Assembly: GCF_902150065.1 (NCBI RefSeq)
Contig: NC_043996.1
Location: forward strand, 17,332,985 to 17,396,984
DNA: 64,000 nt
Direction: 5' to 3'
From: Myripristis murdjan
Taxonomy: Eukaryota > Chordata > Actinopteri > Holocentriformes > Holocentridae
Position numbers and translations under genes: made by a program. How positions within the stretch are numbered: position 1 is the stretch's first letter; each line of letters opens with the position of its first letter. The notes beneath the pieces are model-generated. The model was not told the DNA's origin and made no database searches. It saw only the letters and a list, made by a program, of their open reading frames with translations. Shown here piece after piece: positions 36,976-47,700 of the stretch.

Positions 36976-38700
36976 AAGAGTCTGGTGTAATTATTTTACT
37001 TGTGAATACCCATATTAGAGATGTTCCTCATGCTGCTAAATGGATAAATGTATTGTTGCTCAGCAATGTTTCACAGAATGTCCCTCTCCCGGTTCCTCTC
37101 CTCCTCAACTCTGTCTTTGCGTAGCCTATATTGCTCCCTCTCTAACAGAAAGTACTCTCTCTGTCATTTAGTGACCAACCCCCTCGCCCGTCTCCCTCTC
37201 TCCCCAGTCTCTCTGTATTATTCATAGAAAAGCACTCTGTGCAGTCGTGCAGAACAGTGATGGTGATGTAATAGTGGCTGGGAGCGTGGCTCCGGACTGT
37301 CATTTGGGATGGATTCATGCGACTGGAGAAAACGTTCAGTTTGTTCAGCTTTGTTGATGTTGCCGACAGCTATATTTGATGGCTGGGAATTGAACCTCAA
37401 GCTCATCTCACAAAAAAAAGTAAATTCAACAGACCACATTTCAAAGACCTGAAATCTACCCATGATGCACCCTGTTGTGGACACATTAAGGTGTCAGGGA
37501 TGAAGGAGGAGGCATGGAGTTTCATCTGAAGTCCTCATCCTGCATGCTCTTTTCATCTCTGTGGAGCAAACTTATTAGCTTTTATATTGCAAATATTATT
37601 AAAATGTCAGACCTAATAAAAGAAAGACACAGTAACCGAGTTGCTTAAATGTTATGGTATTGCGCTTCCTCGTGGCACTACCTCCATCTAGTGTTCAAAA
37701 ATCTCCCAGTATTAATTATAAGAAAAGAGACTCGGCCATTCTGTGAGCTGCACGGAATGAAATACTTTACAGAGAGGAAAACACAGCGAAGACAGGCCAT
37801 TGCTCATTTTCCCCAGTGTTTTATAATTGTATTATTTTAAATGATTATTTATATTATTATTTTAATTGTATAGTGACATTGATTCCCTGTGGTATACTGG
37901 GTTCAATACTGTGTGTCATACAGAAAACGTCCTGCCAAGACCATTCTACCATAAATAAAACAAAGCTCCACACTAAAATACCCTTCATAAATATGTCATT
38001 GTTTGCAGCCTGCGTGTGTGCATGTGGGATAGGCCTACCTGTACTTCTACATTCTTCAAACAGAAAGCCCAGATGACTTCCTCCTGCTGATGTCAGTGGA
38101 CTTTCACCAGATCCTGTTTTTATGTTCACCAGGTCATGACCGTGGAATGTAAAATGTCCAAAGCTGGAATTTCTGTGCATGAGAAGACAAGCGGGACAGT
38201 AGAGATAAACAAGTGTGTGATGTCAGCGTACACATGCACACTGTGTAGTACAATAATAAACACGATAAGGACACCTATCATCACCAAGCTTTTAACCAGC
38301 TGTCATGCTTTGTTTTATTCTTTTATTCTATTATTTTACATATTTTATTGTATTTATGTCTTCCTTTGTTTTGCATTGAGGTGTCTTCCTTTGTTTTTAG
38401 ATATTTTACTGTTTCAGTGTCTTCCTTTGTTTTATCTCCATCTTTTATATATTTTATTGATTGCTCGGTTTTATTGGGCAATATTTGCACTCGTTTTAAA
38501 AATAGAGGTTTTATTTTATTCTCGGTTTTAATTTTATTGTTAAGCACTGGCAAGCAAAAGTGGTTTATAAATAAAGCATTATTGATGATGATGTTGTTAT
38601 ATAATGATTCACTTGTATACAGCTTTCCATTATTCCCCGACACTAAGCCCATGCACAACAAATCCAAAAACGACAGGAGAAATTTGTATATATATTTTTT
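36976..38700. other. Spacer between mir-181 and the chemokine pair, no gene found
   Basis: AT-rich sequence without recognised exons. At 38340-38450 a loose tandem repeat carries GTCTTCCTTTGTTTT three times. Confidence 0.5.
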
Positions 38701-38710
38701 TTTACAAAAA

Positions 38711-38716
38711 TTTATT
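38711..38716 (-). terminator. Candidate polyadenylation signal of the minus-strand chemokine
   Basis: TTTATT on the plus strand reads AATAAA on the minus strand, about 310 bases after the chemokine stop codon. Confidence 0.5.
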
Positions 38717-39022
38717 GCAGCCATATAACGATATAACAACAAACACAAACGCATCATCGCATACAAACAAAAACAAATACAAACCAACAAAAAACAAGTT
38801 CCATCCTTCAGTGCTCTTACAACTGAGCTCGTCCACATATTACCAGGCACATGGTTATATTACAGTATTTGTGGCCGAGGGAAGCTGTCAGCGGGTCATA
38901 AACGTGCGGATAATAAAGGTGCGGTCAGCGGGTCCCAGACGGAGCGGAGACAGAGGACGTGGAGCTGCCGGGCCCCTGCGGTCCCGCTCCAGAGGCTCTC
39001 CTCAGCCACCAGCCTGCCCTCA

Positions 39023-39728
39023 CTAGGCCTGAGAGGTCCTGTTGTGAACCATTTGCGCTTTATTCCTGCAACAATAATTCAGAAAGTTGTTGTTTTAACT
39101 TCAGCCACTGCTGTAAAACAAATGTAACATCACTATTTATGCACAGACGCATTATTTCTGAGACGATTTCCTCAGAGTCCTACCTTAGGCGGTCGACGCA
39201 GGTCATCACCCAGCCCAGAGCAGGATTTGTACACGCTGCCCTGCCCTTTTTGGTGTAAAAACTGTAAAGGAAACAACAGAGCATTAGCATATAAACTTAA
39301 CACTGGTGTTAGGTTGAATCTATAAATGTCTGGTTGAGCGTCAGAGGCCGAGCATCATCCAATAGGAACTCACATGATGGCGTTGATGTGACACAGCTCT
39401 TTAACGGTCTGGACTGAGTAACCCTTGATGGCATTACATGGGATTATGCCACGAGTGTAACTGCGACAGCATTCAGATACTGTGGAACAAGAGAGGGGAC
39501 AAATTAATTATATAGAAGAGAGACAGGGAGAAAGACAGAGAGAGATTAATCCAAAAAAAATGCAGGCAAGTAGATAGACTGTAGAGGTGGAATTTGTGTA
39601 AATGCAGTGAGGAGAGTAATTGAAGGTGGTGGCAGATGAAGCCAGTGTTTACCTGCAGATGTGTGGGAGGCAAACAGGCCAATGGTCAGCAGCATGAGTG
39701 CCAACACTGCCGTTCTGATGAGGACCAT
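39023..39728 (-). CDS. ccl20: CC chemokine, CCL20 group, six cysteines
   Basis: This is a secreted leukocyte chemoattractant of 100 aa. Exons: 39728-39653, 39479-39374, 39261-39184, 39065-39023, all with GT-AG borders and matching phases. Residues 1-25 form a signal peptide (MVLIRTAVLALMLLTIGLFA). The mature part opens VSECCRSY with the adjacent CC at 29-30; the other canonical cysteines are C55 (ELCHINAIIF) and C71 (AACTNPALGW). Two extra cysteines, C40 and C82, could form a third disulfide. N95-R-T is a possible N-glycosylation site. Four exons and the INAIIF block fit the CCL20 group (CCR6 ligand in mammals), though receptor use is unknown. A TATATA box lies just upstream (39813-39822), and GGGGAAAG/GGGGGAAA runs nearby could be weak NF-kB sites. 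The last exon, encoding NKAQMVHNRTSQA, is the least certain. Confidence 0.88.
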
Positions 39729-42700
39729 GTCTTCTCCTGTGTCAGTGGCTGTGTCTCTGAGCTGAGCTTTAGTCTCGCTTGTCCTCAGGTGAAGGTGTGC
39801 AGGCTGCTGCAGCTGTAGCTCTATATATTCTCAGAGAAGCAGGAAACATCTCAGCCATAGAGGAGACAGATGAGGGTTTTTTTCTTGCCCACGCCAGAAG
39901 AAGTATTGCACCATTACAAAATTTCCCCCTCACTTTCCCCAGAGAAAAGGGGAACAGCTTCAACACATGCCAAACGTGGAGATAATGTGCACATATTAAA
40001 TACTTCTGAGTGGCATTCATACCTGGTTCACACTTTGATAGAGGGTTTGTGACATCTACATGACTACTACAATGTGTCACTACAAACCAGATCAATATAC
40101 AGCTGAAAACATCACATATGGTTCAGTTGTCATGTTAATTATGAATAGTTTTGAAAAAAAAAAAAAAAGAAAAAATATCAGGGAGGAAGCAACACAACAG
40201 AAAGCTTTACACTCATACAAAGTTACAACTTTCATAAAGCAACACTTGTCAAAATTACGTAAAAGAAGCTGAATGATGTGACATGAGCAAACAGCGTGGC
40301 ACACTGGCACTCTGTTCATGAATAGAATAGAATAGGATAGAATAGAACAGAATATAATAGAATAGAATAGAATAGAGTGTGATAGAATAGAGCAAAGCAG
40401 AGCAGGGCAGAAAAAAATAGGACAGATCAGAATGGAACGGAACAGAAGAGAACAGAAGATAAAAAAGCAGAGCAGAGCAGAGCAGGGCAAAATAGAATAG
40501 AAAAGAACAAAATGGAATGGAACAGAACAGAAGAGAACAGAGCGGATGGAAATAGAGCAGAAACAGAACAGAACAGAATACAACCGAGCAGAGCAGAACT
40601 GTGCAGAGCAGAGCAGAACAGAACAGAACAGAACAGAACAGAACAGAACAGAACAGAATAGAACAGAATAGAGCAGAACAGAGCAGAATAGAGCAGAACA
40701 GAGCAGAACAGAACAGAACAGAACAAAACAGACCAGACCAGACCAGACCAGACCAGACCAGACCAGAACAGAGCAGAACAGAACAGAACAGAACAGAGCA
40801 GAACAGAACAGAACAAAACAGAGCAGAACAGAGCAGAACCACAGCCTGGCATTCACAGACCTCAGGTCACACTTGTACCTTTTGTTACCACGCCTGTTCA
40901 AAATAACCAGACCTTTAGTGAAAAGCACAGGGAGTAACGCGGGGAATTCAGGAGGTGTGACTGCTTTTGGGAAGTCACCACAACATTACAGCGTAGAAGG
41001 CAAAATCCTTGAGAGCAGTTTTAAGTTTAGATACGAAAAGGTTCTCAGAGGTCGCACAGAGTCTTACTGTAAATAGATCACAGTGTGGAGTGCGTAAATG
41101 TAGGCAGCTACAAGTGGGTTGGTTTGAGGTAGTCAAGGAGCTATTTTCTAGGTCAGAGGAACACTTGCAATATCGCCTAAAGCTTTGAACAAAAGAGAAA
41201 AAACTATACGGGCAACACTTAAATAGGTCATGGTACAGTTAATTTCTTCCCAAGATGATGCATCATGAATTTTCCTCTAAAACCGCAACCCTGTTTAACA
41301 TGCAATAATTACCACGGCTTTACATCCTGCACAATGCCTTTACGAAACAAATATAGCATGCTGTAACTTAATATAATTTTTCTGTCTGCATATTTAAAAT
41401 GAGCTAAAATGCCAGGCTTAGTTAAAGAGATTTTTCCCTTACATTCATGTGGCAGAAGATGACTTAACTGCTGGCATGTTAGACTGCCAGTACAAAGACC
41501 AGGACAACTCTAGTCATTATTATCACAATACATAAACATAAATTAAAAATTCTATGCAAATAATTATTGGCTAGATTTGAGACCAGAGAAGAAATACTTT
41601 TGACTTGTTTGTTAAAAGTTGTTTTAACAAACAGAAGGAGATACTTGTTTTAAGAAAAAAAAAAAAAAACACTAATTGATATGTAACCTAGGTGGTTATA
41701 ACTGTGGGAATACAATGTATAATAAAAATAATAACAGCACCATCATCATCATCATCAACAACAACAACAATGACAACAAGAATAAGAATAATAAGAATAA
41801 TAATTTCAGTGTATAATCTCAATAATGTCAATGACTTGCATATTATTCCTCTTACATCAAAAATTACTGTTGTGAAAATTTGTTGTTGTTATTTATTTTA
41901 GTTATTTGTTGTTATTTGAATTCCTCTTTTTGCACATTTTTGTAAGACTAGCTATTGTAATTGTAGCAGTTAATGGGGATCTTAATTAAAAATAATAATA
42001 ATTTGAAATAAGGACAAATTCAAAGAAAAAATCTCCTTGCTCAGTAATGCTGGTAAAAATTACCATCACTATCATCTATGTTTTATGGTTCTTTAGGGTC
42101 AGCTGAGGGAATTGTGATACATGTTTATGTAACTTTGAAACAAAATGTAAATGAGGGGATTTGTATAGTCATTTCACACACATGCACGTTCATTGGCCAT
42201 CAGCTATTAACAATATTAATCATGCATACGGTATACTGCACACTGAAGTAGCTCAATTGTATGCAGTAACAGGGACAAAAATTAGTAGGCAGTTATGAAA
42301 TGAATGAAAGCTTGTGATTTAAACACAACAAGGAAACACAAAAATATGTCAGTGTCTCGTATATTCTTCATTTACCGTACAAATATATATACATATATAT
42401 GTACTGTTGTACTTTTTTTTTTCTTTTTTTAAATTATAGTGTTTACACCTGGCAAAATAACAACATTAAACTCTTATGTGCTCTAAGAATACAAGTCTAA
42501 GGAAGGATAGACTTTTTTGGTCAATGTTAGATTGGATTTTTTTTTCTTTCTGAAATGGATAACCGCTGACTCTTGCATATTCTTCAAATTAACCAGAAGA
42601 GGATGGGGTTGTGGTACTATCGTTGCAAGCAACTCACCACACTTGACCCCAATACATTTGAAGGCAGACATTTCCAAATTGCTCTTTGAAGCAAGTGGGT

Positions 42701-42853
42701 ATGAGGTCTCCACAGGGGGGTTTTTCATTTCCATCTGAGACAGTATTTAAATTCACAGTCAGAGCCATGATTTCTCAGTTCACCTGATCTGAGCATTCGA
42801 TCCCAGGATCAGCACTTATCAGAGGACGATCCCCCCGCCTGAGCTGTGTGAAG
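39729..42853. other. Shared upstream region of the two chemokine genes
   Basis: The interval between the two divergent start codons is 3.1 kb. It holds the pentanucleotide array (40320-40846), CAT/CAA/AAT trinucleotide runs (41738-41805), and a retroposon-like tail AATGGGGATCTTAATTAAAA near 41971. No exon was recognised. Immediately before the plus-strand gene, TATTTAAAT at 42743-42751 is TATA-like and GGGGTTTTTC near 42717 resembles an NF-kB half-consensus. Confidence 0.5.
40320..40846. repeat. (GAACA)n pentanucleotide satellite with variant blocks
   Basis: About 105 units of a five-base repeat. The left end is GAATA-rich, the middle mixes GAGCA and GAACA, positions 40731-40766 switch to GACCA, and GAACA returns. 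The period of five leaves long stop-free frames on both strands (for example a monotonous FCSVL protein). These are artefacts of the repeat, not genes. Confidence 0.95.
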
Positions 42854-43578
42854 ATGGCAAGACTCACCGTGTGTCTCTCCGCTTTGCTGGTACTGCTGGT
42901 GGCACTGGTCGATCTGGGTGAAAACAGTAAGTTGGCCATGAGCAACAATGTTTTGTACCACGCTGACTCACACCAACTGTCTTAGTCATTCTCTGAACCA
43001 TCAGAAATCTATTTCATTAGACCTCACTGTTTTCAAGATACTATTCAATTTCTACAACAAAAATGTTAAACGCTAAGTCTCTTTCATGGTCTTTCATCCT
43101 GGATGTATCAAAAATTGCTCTTGATGTCTCTTTTTTTAAAGGTCCCATGAGGCTTTGCTGCACAGAGTACAATGAACATCCCATCCCCATCAAGATGCTG
43201 AAGCACTACAGAATTCAGAAGGACACGGATATCTGCAACATCAATGCAGTGATGTAAGAAACAATAACACTTTCTGTGAAGCAAAAGCAGCATACACCAC
43301 TTTGGCAAACTTTATAAATGTAAACTGTGCCGTTGTAATAACTGACTTATTCTCTTGTCCTGAAACAGTTTCAAGACAGTGAGGGACAGGCGTGTCTGCG
43401 GCAATCCTGACAGCAAGTGGGTCCAGGATGGCATAAAGTTCATAGAACAGTAAGATAATTCCTCAATTCAACTCATATCCTCACTCAAATGCTAAAACAG
43501 TCCATGTTGCATTGGGTCTGTGGTTTACATGTGTCTTCTGTTTTCCTCCCAAGGAACAAAGCTAAAGGCCAACACTGA
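42854..43578 (+). CDS. CC chemokine, CCL20-like paralogue
   Basis: A 96-aa secreted chemokine. Exons: 42854-42926, 43142-43253, 43369-43449, 43554-43578, with GT-AG borders. The signal peptide is MARLTVCLSALLVLLVALVD. The mature chain has RLCCTEY (C30, C31), C56 in DICNINAVIF and C72 in RRVCGNPDSKW, the four canonical cysteines. The C-terminal helix KWVQDGIKFIEQ is followed by a short basic tail, NKAKGQH. Intron phases match those of the minus-strand chemokine 3 kb away exactly, and both tails start NKA, so they are paralogues. I am sure of the CC family; the CCL20 assignment is inference, as teleost chemokines diverge fast. AATAAA at 43800-43805 ends the gene. Confidence 0.92.
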
Positions 43579-43799
43579 GCAGCGGCAACACTGATGGAAG
43601 ACACCTGACAAAATCAACTTGAAGACATTCAAGACAAATATAATATCTTGCCTTTAACCTTTGTAAAACCATATAAAACCTATTTTTCTGAATTAATGTC
43701 ATATATTCTAAAATAACATGCTGATTTCTTGTTATTCCTCTTTGGACCACATGATGTATTTTTCTTTATATAACAAAATGTACTGCAGTCACTTTTGAG

Positions 43800-43805
43800 A
43801 ATAAA
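43800..43805 (+). terminator. Polyadenylation signal of the plus-strand chemokine
   Basis: AATAAA within GAGAATAAAGTTG, 222 bases after the stop codon. Confidence 0.75.
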
Positions 43806-43912
43806 GTTGATTATTTTTTCATAAACCTTTAATTGTCATCCTTACAAACAAATAAGCACTTGTAATTACAGCACACTGGGCATCTGTACGTGTAGTTCAC
43901 TTTTCTGACACT

Positions 43913-43932
43913 AGGTGGCGGTGACACATTGC
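43913..43932 (+). promoter_or_regulatory. CTCF-like motif
   Basis: GACACTAGGTGGCGGTGAC contains the CTCF core pattern CACTAGGTGGC. It lies between the chemokine pair and the capn10 promoter, where a boundary would make sense. Binding is untested. Confidence 0.35.
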
Positions 43933-44099
43933 ACCGCAGGAAGGATTCACATTATGAATGAACAACAAGGTGTCCCACCGGAAGACGCTTAATATCAACG
44001 TTTTCACACCAGCGTGACATTTCTGCCTTTGGATTTAGCCTTCCAAAATATTATTCTGCTGTTGAACTTGCACTTGAACTTCATGAATGTAATGACAGC

Positions 44100-44228
44100 T
44101 TCGTTGTCAAGTGAGGATGAGGCGGCCGGCACGCGAAGCGCCCGGTGTTGTGCTAACAGCAGCTAGCCGTTATTTTATTATGAGCAGCTGAATGACAGTC
44201 ACGACGATGCGGGACAAGGAGGAGCAAG
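44100..44228 (+). other. capn10 untranslated first exon
   Basis: A GC-rich leader ends AGGAGCAAG before donor GTAAGA at 44229. The acceptor TGCATTTTACAG precedes 44693, 95 bases ahead of the capn10 start codon. Splicing creates an upstream open frame (ATGACAGTCACGACG, then MRDKEEQ continued into exon 2 as GQVCHSSETQ) that stops before the capn10 ATG. The 5' limit is approximate. Confidence 0.6.
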
Positions 44229-44787
44229 GTAAGATAATGGCAAACTAGACGAGTGGATCAGTCAGTATAGTATATGGCAGTATTTTTTTTCTCGACATTA
44301 AACGATGGGAAACACAAACACATCACCATCTCTATTGCAACTTTTATTTCAACGAATGGTGGCTAGCTAAACTTGAAGTCCGGTATAAACACGGAATGCT
44401 CCTTTATCTTCCCGAGGAGAGAGTTTTCATATAACGTTGACGAAGCTGTTGTGTTATAATGATATTTAGGTGTAATAACGGTTGAGAGTATGGTATTAAC
44501 TCCACGTATGAAATGGAAAAGGTGGGTTCACCGTCCAGCCACCCGTGCAGCTAGTTCATGTTTGTGGTGATGTTTTAATGTGATTCTTGCAAAAGCCGCC
44601 TTATTGCAGGTGACTTGCCTGTGATACATATTTAAATGTGTAATGTGTCGTGGCCAGCGCTATATGGCACTAACACGTGGTGCATTTTACAGGGCAGGTG
44701 TGCCACAGCAGTGAAACTCAGCTGGTTACAGCCGGCTGACTCAGACCAAGCTGCCCAGCACCGTCCAGGCTCAGAGAGGCAGGAGCC

Positions 44788-47700
44788 ATGAAGGAGGAGG
44801 AGGAGGAGGAGGAGAGGAGCGAGTGTGGAGCTGAGCCTCTGTTTGAGGACCCTGACTTCCCCCCTGGTGACACCTCGCTGTTCTCTGAGCGCTCCACACC
44901 CATCGCAAAGCTGCAGGGAGAAATCACCTGGAGACGCCCACAGGTGAGGGAGATTTTGGCAGGGAAACTCCCCTGTTCCTGCGGCTGTCTTTTTTTCTGT
45001 TTGTCTACTGTTAAAATGATCTCATTCTTTGCGTTGGACAGTTTGCTCGGCATTGAAATCACCGTCACACAGACACATTCTAGCAATTAATGATACATCT
45101 ATTTCCATAGTACTTTTCTTAGTGTTACAAAGTGCTCAGACTGATAGAAACTGTAAATGAGATGCCATTACGTCAATTATTTTACTTGTTAATAAGTATC
45201 CAAATGAGATTAAGTGTCAGCAGAAAACTACGGTATCTACACATGTACCACGATTAGGACAGAAATACATTTCCTCAGTATTATAACATTCATGATTATT
45301 ATGGATGCATGAAAATATCAGTGTATCATCGGTATGGTTGTGCCGGTTGTCAGGACTGTCTCAGGCAGAGCATCATCCAAGCCTGGTTAGGTAGGATGAA
45401 GTAAACTGAAAGAAAGTGACATGTTTTACATAATCTAAGTTGAAGTAGTTTTCTTGTTTTGCCCTGTGAATGTGTACATTTTTGAAAGCATTGTATGTTA
45501 TATCTGCACAGGCCAATGGACCTTCACAATAAAAGCGGGCATAAAAAAATGTTGGTAACACTTTACAATAAGAGTACAACAATTAACGTTTGTTAATGCA
45601 GTAATAAACATTAAGTAACAGGTAATAAACATTAAGTAACAGTTAACTAACCGTTAACTAATGTGTCTAAGAATCATGTACTAATGCTGTTCATGCTAAG
45701 GTATTAATTTATATGTTATTTAAGGGTTATTGTAGATATTATTAACATTAGTAAATTCCATAATAATCATTAACTAACAGTTAATTAACCATTACGGCAT
45801 TAATATTAACTAACGTTAATTGTTGTACTCTTATTGTAAAGTGTTACCAAAATATTATTCCATTACAGGAGAGACTTGATGTTATATTTATAAATGTGTC
45901 ATTGGAAGGTGGTTAAAGTAAAATTCCACCAAAGACGTCTGTGATGTGAGTACGGCTTGTTTTCAAGAAAGTCCCCTTAAGTGTCTAATTCTTCCTTTTG
46001 CCTTCTTGGTCCTCCAGGAGATTTGCCTGTCTCCATCTCTCTTTCCTGAAAACATCAACCTGGGTCATGCAAAGCAGGGTTTATTAGGAGATTGCTGGTT
46101 TCTCTGTGCCTGCACCGTCTTGCTCAAGAATAAACACCTAATGAACAAGGTAGAGCAAAATGATCTATGTTGTGTAACTTTGACATGTTGTACTCTGTCT
46201 ATTTGGACCTAAACCACGGCCTAGTAATGAGACTGACCGTTCTGTAGACACTAAACCCCTGTACGTTCAGGCGCCTTAACTGTTACAATGCTATGTCTGT
46301 CTTAGCACAACACTGCTGTAGTGACTGTTTCGGTGGTCCTCTCCAGGTGTTGCCCCCAGACCAGCCTCAGTGGGATGACCGCAGGTACAGGGGCGCCTTC
46401 CAGTTTCACTTTTGGCAGCAGGGCCACTGGACAGAGGTGACCATTGACGACCGCCTGCCCTGCATCAACTCTTCTCTGTGCTTCTCCCGCTGTCAGGACC
46501 CCACTGCCTTCTGGGTCGCTCTGCTGGAGAAAGCCTACGCCAAGTGAGAACCTCTGTGAAGTTGCCCTTTTTCTGTCTTAATTTAATCTGCCATGAACTT
46601 TGATTTATAAATCTTTTTCATCTTTTTGGTGATTCTTTTATAAAGGCTCTGTAAACCTCACCTATCCCTTAACTCCTCTACAGCCACTGAAGATCATCCA
46701 TTGCTAGCAGCTATTAGCCACTGAGGGAACGCTGCCATTGAAATCAATGAAAGCTGCTCCACTGGATGTATTGCGTCGGTTTTATGCTGCATCTAAACTA
46801 AAAAGCAATCACCATTAGGACAACATAAAATGTGTCGAAATAATGAGAAACACATTTAATATTGGTTGTTGCTGGTGTGTTGGCTTGTGTTCAAAATCAG
46901 TAAATAAATGGCAGCCTGGATAGTCTGATGTCAGTTATTTTTCTACACAAGAGACAAACTCCAACCAAGCACATATTTGTATCCCACAATAACTGTCTGG
47001 CTATAGTTTGCAGCAGTACTGACCTTTGTTCCAGCTCAGCTTTCATTTATATTTGTGCACACGGAAAAGAAAATACCTCAGCTATACTGATTACCATCTC
47101 CATGTTTTTGGAGTAATGCAGTGGCACCTTGCTGATGGCAGTGCAATGCAATATGAGGAATGTGAGCAGTCCATAGCCTGTCTCTTCCTCTCTCACAGGG
47201 TCCATGGCTCATACGAGCGGCTGTGGGCAGGGCAGGTGTCTGAGGCCCTGGTGGACTTGACCGGGGGTTTGGCAGAGCGCTGGAACCTGGGAGACGGAGG
47301 GTCAGAGGAGGAGCAGGGACCAGAGCATGACAGTGATCGGGTCAGGAGGAGCAGGCTGGACCTGAACCTGCTGCACCCTGTGAAAGATAGCTGTGTGCTC
47401 AGCTGCTCCACTCACAGCAGCCCTGGAGGTCAGGAGAGTGTTTTCTTGCAGATTTAAGGGATTACTAAATGCTTTCAGGAAGGCTTTGTCAAGCAGCTGA
47501 CCTTAGGAATTATAAAATCAGCACATAGATTTTTTGTTAAACTGAGGGAAACTTCATTTTTCTAAATAAGAAATAGTTCAAGTTTTCAAGATTGTTTTCA
47601 TTATTGTCATTTGCGCAGAACAGGAAGTGCTGGGCCATGAAATGCTTGTTTGGCTATGCTCTCTCAACAGTGAAGCATTAAAACAGTGCAAGCAATATAA

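Noticed and set aside
40092-40928. Long open frames rich in FCSVL (minus) and NRTEQ (plus)
   Set aside because: They are the translation of a pentanucleotide array, which repeats every five codons without stops; composition and position rule out a gene.
47193-47411. 72-codon minus-strand frame in capn10 exon 4
   Set aside because: Shadow of the calpain coding exon on the opposite strand.
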